DNA of 61,664 nucleotides from Clostridia bacterium (GTDB lineage: Bacteria; Bacillota; Clostridia; Oscillospirales; CAG-272), in contig JAGASS010000028.1 in the NCBI GenBank assembly GCA_017621655.1, positions 1 to 61,664 of the forward strand, given 5' to 3'. The number at the start of each line of letters is the position of its first letter. The first letter of the stretch is position 1. Positions 50,453 through 59,433 of this stretch are shown piece after piece. The notes beneath the pieces are model-generated. The model had not been told where the DNA came from, made no database searches, and was given only the letters and a program-made list of their open reading frames with translations. Position numbers and translations under genes: made by a program.

Positions 50453-51721
50453 GCATATTAACTTTCCGTCCTCTATATGATCGGGAATTACCGATATAAT
50501 CGCGCCTTTTTCGGGTGCGGTATCTGACTGTATCAGGCACTCGACGAAGCCGTCGGTATGTCCTGAAATGTGACCTTTACTGTACGTTTCGCAGAGGACC
50601 TTTATCTCTTTGCCGCTTTCGATCATTGCGGTAAGGATCTTCCACTTTCCCTCGTCCGCGATAGCGGAAAGGCGGTGAAGGCGCTCGGTCTTGACCGCTT
50701 CGGGAAGCTGGTTATCCATTGCCGCCGCTTCGGTGCCGGGGCGCGGGGAATAGGTGAATATGTGCAGGTGCAGAAATGCGTTGCGCTTCACGAATTCACA
50801 GGTCGATAAGAAATCTTCCTCGCTTTCGCCCGGGAAACCGACGATAACGTCGGCGGAAAGGTTACAGTTCGGAATGACGGAACGCAGATATGCCACGTTA
50901 TCCTCGAGCATCTTTACGTTATATCTGCGTCTCATTGCGCGGAGGACGTTATCGGAGCCGTTCTGAACCGAAATGTGAAAATGTGGACAGACCTTGTCGA
51001 TCTTCGCGATAGCATCAACGAACTGCTTTTTCATAAACGACGGCTCAAGTGAGCCGAGGCGTATGCGGTGAATGCCGTCGATCTCTGCAATTTTTGCAAT
51101 AAGTATCGGCAAACGCTCGCCGTATGCAGAGGTCTCGATGCCCGTCAGCACGACCTCGTGACAGCCGTTATCTGATAGTGCCTTTACCTCGCAGATTATC
51201 TCGTCCTCGGGACGTAAAACGACGTTTCCGCGTACCTTCGGAATGATACAGTATGCGCATTTGTTCTCGCATCCGTCCTGGATCTTGACGTAAGCGCGCG
51301 TTCTGTCGAAGCGCGTGATCGAGGTCGGCGTGAGGGGAGAATTCGGCTCGTCAACAATAACTCGCGGTGAGTTTTCGCCGTTTATACGGGCTTTTAATGC
51401 CGAAATCAGCGCGTCTTTGTTTCGCGTGCCGTAGATGAAGGATATCTCCTTTATCTTCTCAAAATCGCTTTTACGGAGCTGTGAAGCGCATCCGCAGACC
51501 ATAATGAGCGCGTCGGGATTCTTTTTCGCCGCGCGGCGCACCATCTGCTTCGATTTTCGCACCGATTCCTCGGTGACTGCGCAGGAATTGACGATATAAA
51601 CGTCGCACTTGTCATTAAAAGGCGCGCTTTCATATCCGAGCTTAGATAGCTCCTCGGAAAGCACCTGACTTTCGTAGTGATTAACTCGACAGCCGAGAGT
51701 CAGGATCGCAAATTTTTTCAT
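50441..51721 (-). CDS. mtaB: tRNA t6A37 methylthiotransferase MtaB
   Basis: A 426-residue methylthiotransferase that converts t6A37 to ms2t6A in ANN-decoding tRNAs, using two [4Fe-4S] clusters. The UPF0004 domain supplies Cys in LTLGCRVNHYES (C11), NSCAV and VCGCASQ. The radical SAM motif is GCENKCAYCIIP. A C-terminal TRAM-like domain follows. Start: ATG at 51721 overlaps the stop of the upstream aminopeptidase (TAATG), indicating coupling; a GTG four codons earlier is possible. Confidence 0.93.
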   Translation of the reverse strand: MKKFAILTLGCRVNHYESQVLSEELSKLGYESAPFNDKCDVYIVNSCAVTEESVRKSKQMVRRAAKKNPDALIMVCGCASQLRKSDFEKIKEISFIYGTRNKDALISALKARINGENSPRVIVDEPNSPLTPTSITRFDRTRAYVKIQDGCENKCAYCIIPKVRGNVVLRPEDEIICEVKALSDNGCHEVVLTGIETSAYGERLPILIAKIAEIDGIHRIRLGSLEPSFMKKQFVDAIAKIDKVCPHFHISVQNGSDNVLRAMRRRYNVKMLEDNVAYLRSVIPNCNLSADVIVGFPGESEEDFLSTCEFVKRNAFLHLHIFTYSPRPGTEAAAMDNQLPEAVKTERLHRLSAIADEGKWKILTAMIESGKEIKVLCETYSKGHISGHTDGFVECLIQSDTAPEKGAIISVIPDHIEDGKLICKKP

Positions 51722-52956
51722 TAAAACGCCCACTCGCCGTTTTCGAAGATCGTTACGGTCTTGCCGTTCTTATCGGTACCCGTGATCGTGGTATCGATAG
51801 CGCCGATCATAAAGTCCTCGTGGATCATCGAGTCGTTTATGCCTGCTTTGATCGCTTCCTCATGAGAATACTTTTCGTAGTCCTTAAGGACGTTTGAGAA
51901 TCCTCTGCCGAGAGCAAGGTGACAAGCGGCGTTCTCGTCAAAGAGAGTGTTGAAGAAGAGCACTCCCGACTGATTGATGGGGGAAGAATAGGGAACGAGC
52001 GCGACCTCTCCGAGGTAAGCTGCGCCCTCATCCATCGAGATCATCTGGTTAAGAAGCTCTGTCTGACGGTCGTTATCTGCCTTGATCTCTACCGCCTTAC
52101 CGTTTTCAAACTTAACGTAGAAGCTGTTGATAACCTGACCGTTGTAGGAGAAGGGCTTGGTCGAATAAACGATACCGTCTGCCGCACCCTTCTTAGGAGT
52201 TACGAATACCTCTTCACTCGGCATATTGGGGTTATATACGATGCCGCTTCCGAGAGCCGCTTCGCTTCCGCCCATAAAGAGAGCATCGGGAATAAGACCG
52301 ACTGTGAGGTTAGTGCCGTTTCCGGACTTGATGGTGACGTCCTTAAGACCGAGAGCGTTAATATACTCGCACTTGGCGGCGAGATTTGCGTTATGAGCGT
52401 CCCAATCGGCACAGGGATCTTCTCCGTCAGCTCTTGCGCACTTGAGAATGACCTCCCAAAGCTTTTCAACAGCAGCCGAAGCACGAAGCTCGGGGAAGAG
52501 CTTTTTAGCCCACGCCTTGCCGGGAACGGCGGCAATTACCCACTGATACTTGTTCTCCATCTTGTCGCGTATCGGCTTGATGACCTTCATCCTTGCCTGC
52601 GCGCTCTTTGCCATCTTCTTGAAGTTGATTCCGTTAAGACCGTCGGGATCCTCGGACATAAGATAGATCATGCAGGGAAGAACTTCAGCGCGTCTTTCCA
52701 TCTTTGCCTTTTCCCAATCCTCAACCTTGCTCATTACCTTGAGCGAGCGGCCGCGAGTGTGAATCTTTGCAAGCGGCTGATGGCTCCATTCGACGGTGAC
52801 CTTCGATGCGCCTGCCTTGTATGCGGCGTCAACTACCATTGTAACGAATTCGGGCTGGTCAAGCTCTGCGTTTATGATGACCTCCTGGCCGCGCTTTACG
52901 GCTACGCCCTTTTCGACTATAAGCTTTGCGTATTTTTTAAGAACTGTTTTTTTCAT
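51721..52956 (-). CDS. Aminopeptidase, peptidase M29 family
   Basis: A 411-residue M29 (AmpS/aminopeptidase T-like) metallo-aminopeptidase that frees N-terminal residues from peptides in the cytosol. Family blocks are LTVGLIPDALFMGG, NMPSEEVFVTPKK (Glu ligands), ALVPYSSPINQSG, LFFNTLFDENAACHLALG (Glu and His) and IHEDFMIGA (His, Asp). AAAAGGAGC precedes the ATG. It has a consensus promoter at 52990-53018 and is the first gene of an operon with mtaB, an unusual pairing. Confidence 0.93.
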   Translation of the reverse strand: MKKTVLKKYAKLIVEKGVAVKRGQEVIINAELDQPEFVTMVVDAAYKAGASKVTVEWSHQPLAKIHTRGRSLKVMSKVEDWEKAKMERRAEVLPCMIYLMSEDPDGLNGINFKKMAKSAQARMKVIKPIRDKMENKYQWVIAAVPGKAWAKKLFPELRASAAVEKLWEVILKCARADGEDPCADWDAHNANLAAKCEYINALGLKDVTIKSGNGTNLTVGLIPDALFMGGSEAALGSGIVYNPNMPSEEVFVTPKKGAADGIVYSTKPFSYNGQVINSFYVKFENGKAVEIKADNDRQTELLNQMISMDEGAAYLGEVALVPYSSPINQSGVLFFNTLFDENAACHLALGRGFSNVLKDYEKYSHEEAIKAGINDSMIHEDFMIGAIDTTITGTDKNGKTVTIFENGEWAF

Positions 52957-52989
52957 GAAAATGCTCCTTTTAGCGTAATATACCCTATA

Positions 52990-53018
52990 ATTATACCTTT
53001 TTAGGGCTTTTATGTCAA
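52990..53018 (-). promoter_or_regulatory. Promoter of the M29 aminopeptidase gene
   Basis: On the minus strand: TTGACA (53018-53013), a 17-bp spacer and TATAAT (52995-52990). Confidence 0.88.
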
Positions 53019-53091
53019 TAGCGGAGGTGAAAAGAAAAGTTATTGCAGATATAGAATTTGACGTAGGTCAGGGTCTTGTCTACTGACGCAG

Positions 53092-53162
53092 AACGGGCGA
53101 CCAATGGTCGCCCCTACAAAAACGTTTTGAAGCACCTTGTAGGGGCGAGCATTGCTCGCCCG
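53092..53162. repeat. Inverted pair of GGGCGA-type palindromes
   Basis: CGGGCGACCAATGGTCGCCC and GTAGGGGCGAGCATTGCTCG in opposite orientation, about 30 bp apart: the same pair as at 3474-3543, including the CTTGTAGGGGCGAGC arm. Confidence 0.85.
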
Positions 53163-53196
53163 CAAAAAAAGAAAAGTGCCGTTATCGGCACTTTTC
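53163..53196 (-). terminator. Terminator of the aspartate kinase gene
   Basis: Minus strand: GAAAAGTGCCG-ATAA-CGGCACTTTTC followed by T7, just past the stop codon. Confidence 0.88.
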
Positions 53197-53203
53197 AAAA
53201 TTA

Positions 53204-54529
53204 TTACTGCTGAACGAATCTTGCGTAGATCGCGCGGATAGCTTCCTCGTAATCCTCCTCGTTTACGCCGAGGACGATATTGATCTCATCAGATCCCTGG
53301 TCGATCATACGAATGTTTATGTCTGCTCTTGCGACGGCGTGACATACTCTTGCCGCCGTTCCCTTTGCCTTCGCCATGTTACGTCCGACGACTGCGATGA
53401 GCGCGAGGTTATCCTCGACCGAGATAGAGTCGGGATCGACTGCGGTGCAGATATTGCTGATAACGAGGTCGCGCATCGACTCAAGCTCTGCGGTGTTTAC
53501 GACGACAGACATCGTGTCGATACCGGAGGGAAGATGCTCGAAGCTGAGATCACAGCTCTCGAGGACCTGAAGAACGCGGCGACCGAAGCCCTTTTCGCTG
53601 TTCATCATATCCTTTTCAATAGTGATAACGCTGAAGCCCTTTTTGCCGGCAATACCTGTGATATAGCCGTTTCCGTCGGGAGGACAGTGAGATACTATCA
53701 TAGTACCCTTGTCGTTCGGGATATTGGTGTTCTTGATGTTTATCGGAATGCCTGCAACGCGTACGGGGAAGATAGCGTCCTCGTGAAGAACGGTAGCGCC
53801 CATGTATGAAAGCTCACGAAGCTCGCGGTAGGTTACAAGCTCGATAGGATTCGGGTTATCAACGATTCTCGGGTCAGCCATAAGGAAGCCCGATACGTCG
53901 GTCCAGTTCTCATAGATGCAGGACTGAGACGCTCTTGCGACGATAGATCCGGTAATATCGGAGCCACCGCGCGAGAAGGTCTTGATCGTATCGTTGGGCA
54001 TTACGCCGTAGAAGCCGGGAATAACGGCATATTCGTGACGCTTGAGGACAGCGGAAAGCACGTCGTTCGTCTTTTCGTCGTCAAAGGTTCCGTTCTGACG
54101 GAAGAAGATGACCTCCGACGCGTCGATGAAATCAAAGCCGAGGTAAGCGGCGAGGATCTTACCGTTAAGGTATTCACCTCTCGATGCGGCGTAGTCACGT
54201 CCCGTGCGGTGAATGAGCGCGCCCTCGATCTTGTTATATTCGTTTTCAAGAGAAAGGTCAAGACCGAGCTCGGCTATAATGCTGTCGTAGCGCTCTCTGA
54301 TCTTTCCGAAGATCTCCTTTATGTCCTCGCCCTTGGATGCTGCCTCATAGCAGGCATAGAGCATATCGGTTACCTTGGTGTCTTCCTTGAAGCGCTTTCC
54401 GGGCGCGGAGGGAACGACGTAGCGGCGATCCTTATCTGCGAAAATAATGTCGCGAACCTTGCGGAACTGCTCTGCGCTTGCGAGCGAGCTTCCGCCGAAT
54501 TTTACTGTTTTTACCGTATTGTTACTCAC
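53204..54529 (-). CDS. Aspartate kinase
   Basis: A 441-residue aspartokinase, the first step toward lysine, threonine, methionine and diaminopimelate. The catalytic domain shows TVKFGGSSLAS (about 6-16), GEYLNGKILAAYL, FSRGGSDITGSIVA and the ADPRIVDNPNPI block. Two C-terminal ACT domains (about 300-441) suggest feedback control by an amino acid. It lacks a homoserine dehydrogenase fusion. A GTG start at 54529 has AGGAG 9 nt upstream; the longer frame to 54559 reads through that site. It is monocistronic, with consensus promoter and terminator. Confidence 0.94.
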   Translation of the reverse strand: MSNNTVKTVKFGGSSLASAEQFRKVRDIIFADKDRRYVVPSAPGKRFKEDTKVTDMLYACYEAASKGEDIKEIFGKIRERYDSIIAELGLDLSLENEYNKIEGALIHRTGRDYAASRGEYLNGKILAAYLGFDFIDASEVIFFRQNGTFDDEKTNDVLSAVLKRHEYAVIPGFYGVMPNDTIKTFSRGGSDITGSIVARASQSCIYENWTDVSGFLMADPRIVDNPNPIELVTYRELRELSYMGATVLHEDAIFPVRVAGIPINIKNTNIPNDKGTMIVSHCPPDGNGYITGIAGKKGFSVITIEKDMMNSEKGFGRRVLQVLESCDLSFEHLPSGIDTMSVVVNTAELESMRDLVISNICTAVDPDSISVEDNLALIAVVGRNMAKAKGTAARVCHAVARADINIRMIDQGSDEINIVLGVNEEDYEEAIRAIYARFVQQ

Positions 54530-54582
54530 TTGTTTTTGCTCCTGTTTATAATACTGCACTTGTTTTTATCATATACTACATT

Positions 54583-54611
54583 ATTATATTGAAAATCGCA
54601 GGTTTTGTCAA
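54583..54611 (-). promoter_or_regulatory. Promoter of the aspartate kinase gene
   Basis: On the minus strand: TTGACA (54611-54606), a 17-bp spacer and TATAAT (54588-54583). Confidence 0.88.
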
Positions 54612-54727
54612 CTGTGATATTGACAAAATACGCGTCTTAATATGCAAAAAAGTGTAAAAAATGTTGATTTCGATCTCTATGAACGCAGAATATCTGCAAA
54701 AAATAACATAAAATAGCGCTAACGTTA

Positions 54728-54756
54728 TTGACTTTTTTGGTTCAATGTGATAAAAT
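54728..54756 (+). promoter_or_regulatory. Promoter of the second SGNH hydrolase gene
   Basis: TTGACT (54728-54733), a 17-bp spacer and TAAAAT (54751-54756). Confidence 0.8.
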
Positions 54757-54824
54757 ATTCCTGATTATATGAACTATATTTTCATAGTTATACAAGCTTT
54801 TCCCCGACGCAACGAGGTGTGATT

Positions 54825-55490
54825 ATGCAAGTTTTGTTTATAGGCAACAGCTTCACTTATTTTAACGATATGCCGTACACCTTTCTCAATATGGCGAAGA
54901 CGGTTGATCCCGATTCGCGCGTTGAGTCGATAGCTTACGGCGGTTACAGCTTGGCGCAATATTGCGACGAAGAAACGGAGGTAGGACGTCTTGTTATAAG
55001 CAAGATCGTCTCTTACGAATGGGACTACGTCGTTCTTCAGGAGCAAAGTCTGCTTCCGTGTACAGACGAAGCGGGGTTTGTAAACGCGGTCAAGCGGCTC
55101 TCGCGTATCGTTTCGCAAATAGGCGCGAAAGTCATCCTTTATCAGACGTGGGCTTATGCCGACAATACCGAGAAGCTTATGAGCACAGGAATGTCGTATC
55201 GGGAAATGTCCGAAAAGCTTATCAAGGCGTACGATAAGGCGGCTGCCGAAAGCGGCGCTACCGTCGCCCCTGTCGGCGATATGTTTACGCGCGTTAAGGA
55301 TTCCGGATATATCACCCGCTTGATAAATATAAACGACGGTTATCATCCGTCAAGTACGGGAAGCTACCTTGCGGCGTGCGTTATCTTCCGTACAGTTACG
55401 GGAAAGAGCACGATAGGTCTGCCATGCCCGTCAAACGTATCTTTGTATAATCTTTCGGTGGTTCAAAAGCTTACCGATTCAGTAATTTGA
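54825..55490 (+). CDS. SGNH hydrolase, DUF4886-like
   Basis: A 221-residue SGNH-fold protein. It opens with LFIGNSFTYFNDMPYTFLNM, the GNS block I of the DUF4886-like group, with the catalytic Ser in GNSFT. The block V pair is D-x2-H in NDGYHPSSTGSYLAA. No signal peptide is visible, so it is cytosolic. Substrate unknown; esterase or deacetylase by fold. ATG 54825 follows AACGAGGTG. It probably shares a transcript with the 1-phosphofructokinase gene 16 bp downstream, hinting at sugar metabolism. Confidence 0.87.
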   Translation: MQVLFIGNSFTYFNDMPYTFLNMAKTVDPDSRVESIAYGGYSLAQYCDEETEVGRLVISKIVSYEWDYVVLQEQSLLPCTDEAGFVNAVKRLSRIVSQIGAKVILYQTWAYADNTEKLMSTGMSYREMSEKLIKAYDKAAAESGATVAPVGDMFTRVKDSGYITRLININDGYHPSSTGSYLAACVIFRTVTGKSTIGLPCPSNVSLYNLSVVQKLTDSVI

Positions 55491-55506
55491 AAAAGGATCT
55501 ATTCTC

Positions 55507-56436
55507 ATGAAAATCTTTACAATAACGCTTAATCCCGTTTACGATATCTTCTATTCAGTACCGAAGCTGAATCTCCGCGAGGAGAATCAGGCGTCGAGCG
55601 TATCGGTCTTTACCGGAGGTAAGGGCGTAAACGTTTCGCGTGCGCTTCTCGGCTGCGGCTTTGATACAAGAGCATATCTTCTTCTCGGACATGAAAACTG
55701 TCAGCCCTTTATTGAGGGAATGACTGCGGCGCAGATCCCGACCCGCCTTTTCTATACCGAGGGAAGAATGAGAGAAAACGTAACTCTTATCGACGGTGAA
55801 GGAAACGAAACGAGAATCGTTATGAATAACTTCTCGGCAAATCCCGAAACTCTCGACTATATTCTGGCAACTCTCAAAAAGGAAGTCACACCCGACGATA
55901 TTATTGCCTGCTGCGGACGCTTCCCCGAGGGTATTCCGACTGAATATACCGTAAAATTCGTTGAGGAGCTTAAAACCATCACCGATAAGGTCGCGCTCGA
56001 TACGAAGTCTATCGGTCTATCCGATACTCTCAAGATCGCGCCTTGGTTTATAAAGCCGAACGAAAAAGAGGTCGAGGCGCTTGTCGGTTATCCTTGCCAC
56101 GAAAAGGACGTTGCGCTTAAGGCGGCAGAGGAGCTTTACAGCAGAGGAATCAAGCACGTTATGATCTCAATGGGAGAGCATGGTGCGGTCTACTGCGGCG
56201 AGCTTGGCAAGTGTACTATCGAGCTTCCGAAGATAACGAGTCTTTCGACGGTCGGCGCAGGCGACAGCACGGTTGCAGGTTTTATCGCAGGATACGCCGA
56301 AGACCCGACACTCGAGCATTGCGCGAGAATGGCGTGCGCTTACGGAACAGCATGCTGTCTTGAGCCGGGAACGAATCCTCCCGTATGCGAAAAGATCAAG
56401 GAAATGTACGAGCTTGTTTCGATAACAGTGAAATAA
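55507..56436 (+). CDS. 1-phosphofructokinase family hexose kinase (PfkB)
   Basis: A 309-residue PfkB-family kinase, most like 1-phosphofructokinase FruK or tagatose-6-phosphate kinase LacC. Signatures are TLNPVYDIFYSV at the start, FTGGKGVNVSRAL (about 36-48) and VGAGDSTVAGF (PfkB motif 2, with the catalytic Asp in GAGD; a Thr replaces the usual Met/Phe). No fru PTS gene or DeoR regulator is adjacent, so the in vivo substrate is uncertain. The AAGGA site precedes ATG 55507. It ends at a terminator. Confidence 0.9.
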   Translation: MKIFTITLNPVYDIFYSVPKLNLREENQASSVSVFTGGKGVNVSRALLGCGFDTRAYLLLGHENCQPFIEGMTAAQIPTRLFYTEGRMRENVTLIDGEGNETRIVMNNFSANPETLDYILATLKKEVTPDDIIACCGRFPEGIPTEYTVKFVEELKTITDKVALDTKSIGLSDTLKIAPWFIKPNEKEVEALVGYPCHEKDVALKAAEELYSRGIKHVMISMGEHGAVYCGELGKCTIELPKITSLSTVGAGDSTVAGFIAGYAEDPTLEHCARMACAYGTACCLEPGTNPPVCEKIKEMYELVSITVK

Positions 56437-56447
56437 TGATCTGACGA

Positions 56448-56479
56448 AACCGACGGGAGACCGTCGGTTTTTCTTTTTT
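56448..56479 (+). terminator. Terminator of the SGNH/PfkB unit
   Basis: AAACCGACGG-GAGA-CCGTCGGTTT followed by TTCTTTTTT. Confidence 0.88.
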
Positions 56480-56564
56480 GATATTTTTGCCGTTCTGAAT
56501 AAAAAATTCAAAGTCGGTAAGAATAACGGTAGGGCAAAAAATATCTTGAAAGGAAGATCTTAAA

Positions 56565-57269
56565 GTGAATTACAGTCAAAAGAGAACCCTCATTGGGCGA
56601 GTCGTATACATTGGACTTACCCTTATGGCAGTAACGGTGCTTTGCGTTACTATGTACACCTTCTTCGGAAGCTCCAAGGAGGCAAACAAGACGAAGCTCC
56701 CTTTGCCGACGGAAGGAACGCTTCCGCCCCCAACGTCGAGTGACGAACCGATAATAACCGATCCTCCCACAGTTACCGATCCTCCGGTGACGGACGATAA
56801 GCCGACCGTCAAGCCCGAAAAGGATTGGATGAGCGAAACGCTTAAAATGCCGGTCAACGGTACGGTCATAAAGGCGCACGACCTGAAAAGCGCCGTCTAT
56901 TCGGCTACTATGAACGATTATCGCGTTCATTGCGGAATCGACATTGAGACCGAGCTTGGTGCCGACGTTATTGCGGTTGCGGACGGTGTTATAAAAGAGA
57001 TCGGACAAGATCCTTTTATGGGAACGACGGTTACGGTAGATCACGGAGACGGACTTATTTCGGTGTATAAAAACCTTTCCCCCGAGCTTGCAAGCGGAAT
57101 CAAGGCAGGCAAAGAAGTAAGTGAAGGAAGCGTTATCGGAAGCGTTGGCGAAAGCGCGATAATTGAGATCGCCGACGAGCCGCATCTTCATTTTGAGCTG
57201 ACCTTAAACGGCGAAGCAATAGACCCGACTGAGCTTCTTAACGTAAACATCGAAGACGAAAGTAAATAA
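56565..57269 (+). CDS. M23 (LytM-type) peptidase family protein, SpoIIQ-like layout
   Basis: A 234-residue membrane-anchored protein. A short cytosolic N-terminus precedes one transmembrane helix (about 13-35), a Pro/Thr-rich linker (about 42-82) and a lysostaphin-type M23 domain (about 90-225). Zinc ligands appear intact: HCGID (H-x3-D, about 122-126) and HLHFEL (about 206-211). This single-pass layout resembles SpoIIQ, the forespore half of the engulfment channel, and several Clostridial SpoIIQ proteins keep the zinc site. A cell-wall hydrolase with another role is possible. GTG start at 56565 with AAGGAAG upstream. Confidence 0.82.
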   Translation: MNYSQKRTLIGRVVYIGLTLMAVTVLCVTMYTFFGSSKEANKTKLPLPTEGTLPPPTSSDEPIITDPPTVTDPPVTDDKPTVKPEKDWMSETLKMPVNGTVIKAHDLKSAVYSATMNDYRVHCGIDIETELGADVIAVADGVIKEIGQDPFMGTTVTVDHGDGLISVYKNLSPELASGIKAGKEVSEGSVIGSVGESAIIEIADEPHLHFELTLNGEAIDPTELLNVNIEDESK

Positions 57270-57301
57270 AAAGATTGCCTCCCTCGGGAGGCAATCTTTT
57301 T
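57269..57301. terminator. Bidirectional terminator between convergent genes
   Basis: AAAAGATTGCCTCCC-TC-GGGAGGCAATCTTTT, a 15-bp stem. Confidence 0.92.
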
Positions 57302-59369
57302 ATTCTTCATTTGTTACTTCCTGATATACAAATGATTCGGTAGAGCTGAGAGGCGGGCTGAAGAAGTCGGCTATTTGCGAGACCTTGATCTTGTCACCGT
57401 CCTTGAGAGTAACGCCCTTAAGAATGAGAGTGTTGTCGTCAAGATATTCGGTCTCCTCGTGCGATCCGTTTACAAAGATCTGGCTTGCTTCAGTAAAGCC
57501 CGTTCCGTTAACGTAAACGTACTCGTCGCCAACATAAATATCGGTGATCGTAACGTCGATTATGCCCATCTTAAGATCGGTAGCTTTGAAGGGGAGCTTG
57601 CCGTCATAAGACTTTTCGCCCTCGTTTTCGATGATGTCATACTGAAGAGCGTGCAGATAGTAGTCATAATCATCGGCAGATAGCTCGGCACGCTTATCGT
57701 GAAGCTTCGATATTATTCCGCCCTCAATATTAAGGGAAGCAAATACCTCGGAATAAAGCTGGTAGGAGGTGATGTTCTTGTTTTCTCCACGAACTCCGTC
57801 GCTGCGCCAGATAATATACTCAGTGTCGTAAAGAGTAGTGCCGTCGGGGATCCATTCTTCTTCAAATCCGATATTCGGAATATGGTCACCGTAGAATACG
57901 ATAACGGTTTCCTCATCGATATTCTCTACCGCCGCGATCAGATCGCCGATGAACAGGTCGGTCGCGTAAAGCTGATTTGCAAAGTATGTGTAGGCGTGCT
58001 TGTTTGCACCCTCGGGAAGCTTGGTTGGCTTAATGACCTCTTCGCTCTCGCCGTCGTAGGAAACGACGGGATACTTTCCGTGGCCCTGAACGGTTATGCA
58101 CTGTATGAAGTCAGGTCCTTCGGTAGAGGAAAGGACGTCAGTAATGCTCTTTAGAAGCACTGCGTCCTGCTCCCATCCGGCAAAGTTCTTGCCGAGCAGC
58201 TCCATGTATTCTCTGGAGGTGAAGGTATCAAAGCCAAGCGTTGAGAACGCCTTGTGTCTGTCGTAGAAATTACCCTTGTAATTGTGTATTGCGTGAGAGC
58301 TGTAACCGTAATTTTTGAGAATGAACGGAACGCTTTCACATGTCTGATTCTGAAGGAAGGTTCTGTACGGATACTCCGCCGAGCCGAGATGTTGCATTGT
58401 TAATCCCGTGAGTACCTCAAACTCGGTGTTTGCGGTTCCTGCACCGATTGAGGGTACTGTGAGAACACCGGTCGTCCAGTTCTTTTTTAACTCCGTAAAT
58501 ATCGGCGTCGGATCCTCGGAAAACTCGAACTCCTTAAGGAGCTTAAGATCGTAGAAGGATTCAAGCTGAACGAAGATGATATTCGGTGTCTTTTCGGGTT
58601 GCGTAAAGCCGTCTGTGTCGTCGCCCTTGACGAAGTCGACGATATCGTCTATATTCTTGTCATAGTTACGCGGCTTGGATACACCGCGATCGAAAATACT
58701 TATAGAGAAGCAAAGAGCAAAGCCATGTGCGTCGTATGCGCGGGGAAGAGACGAGAAGTGCGCAGGGATACTGCCGGATAAAGCTCCGCCGCCGACGAAT
58801 GCTGTCGTTAGTATTATGCAGGAAAGGATAGCTGCTGCCGCCTGCGTATAGTTTACCTTAGATTTCTTTACCTTGAACCACGCGACGATCACCGCAACTA
58901 TTACTGCAAAAAGCACGATTCCGGCTAAGATCAGACCGACCCAGCCGATGTATACGGGAAGTATCGGTAAAACGCTCGTCATGAGTAAGAAGTCCATCGC
59001 GTTGAAGGGCGTTATACGGTTGAAGAGCATTACGAAGTTAGTAATGCCGAGTCCAAACCATATAAGCGATATTACGCATAGCCAGTAGGTCCTCTTTTTA
59101 GAGAGAAGAGCAATGGAAAGGGTAAGCGCGATTATTGACATGTTCGTCAAGAACATGATAGGTTTTGTGAACTCGAATACGAGCGCGCCCCAGCACGAGT
59201 GTCTTCCCAATATCTCGGTCAAGAACGTAAGACAATAGGAAAGAACGACTATCAGCAAAACGGGATGTGCGTTAAGGTAAGAAAAGCACTTTTTTATGCC
59301 GTCTCGGATTTTAGATGGCTTTTTTACTTTCTCTTTCCTCGGTTTTTCTGTTTTATCTTTCTTAGACAT
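57300..59369 (-). CDS. LtaS-family sulfatase-like enzyme with C-terminal IPT/TIG domain
   Basis: A 689-residue COG1368 protein: a basic N-terminus, about five transmembrane helices (about 28-210), then an extracellular alkaline-phosphatase-like domain (about 265-590). Active-site pieces are FVQLESFYD (Glu), the GAGTANTEFEVLTGL segment (catalytic Thr), the DRHKAF/W-E-QD region and YGDHIPNIG (Asp, His). Relatives transfer glycerol phosphate from phosphatidylglycerol to make lipoteichoic acid. Residues about 610-675 look like an IPT/TIG beta-sandwich (VYVNGTGF), an uncommon addition. The GAGATA ribosome site precedes ATG 59369. It is monocistronic. Confidence 0.88.
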   Translation of the reverse strand: MSKKDKTEKPRKEKVKKPSKIRDGIKKCFSYLNAHPVLLIVVLSYCLTFLTEILGRHSCWGALVFEFTKPIMFLTNMSIIALTLSIALLSKKRTYWLCVISLIWFGLGITNFVMLFNRITPFNAMDFLLMTSVLPILPVYIGWVGLILAGIVLFAVIVAVIVAWFKVKKSKVNYTQAAAAILSCIILTTAFVGGGALSGSIPAHFSSLPRAYDAHGFALCFSISIFDRGVSKPRNYDKNIDDIVDFVKGDDTDGFTQPEKTPNIIFVQLESFYDLKLLKEFEFSEDPTPIFTELKKNWTTGVLTVPSIGAGTANTEFEVLTGLTMQHLGSAEYPYRTFLQNQTCESVPFILKNYGYSSHAIHNYKGNFYDRHKAFSTLGFDTFTSREYMELLGKNFAGWEQDAVLLKSITDVLSSTEGPDFIQCITVQGHGKYPVVSYDGESEEVIKPTKLPEGANKHAYTYFANQLYATDLFIGDLIAAVENIDEETVIVFYGDHIPNIGFEEEWIPDGTTLYDTEYIIWRSDGVRGENKNITSYQLYSEVFASLNIEGGIISKLHDKRAELSADDYDYYLHALQYDIIENEGEKSYDGKLPFKATDLKMGIIDVTITDIYVGDEYVYVNGTGFTEASQIFVNGSHEETEYLDDNTLILKGVTLKDGDKIKVSQIADFFSPPLSSTESFVYQEVTNEE

Positions 59370-59433
59370 ATTTATCTCCGTCGTTTTTAATGATAAAAAT
59401 ACACAGTTATTATATCACTGATTTCAAAAAATG

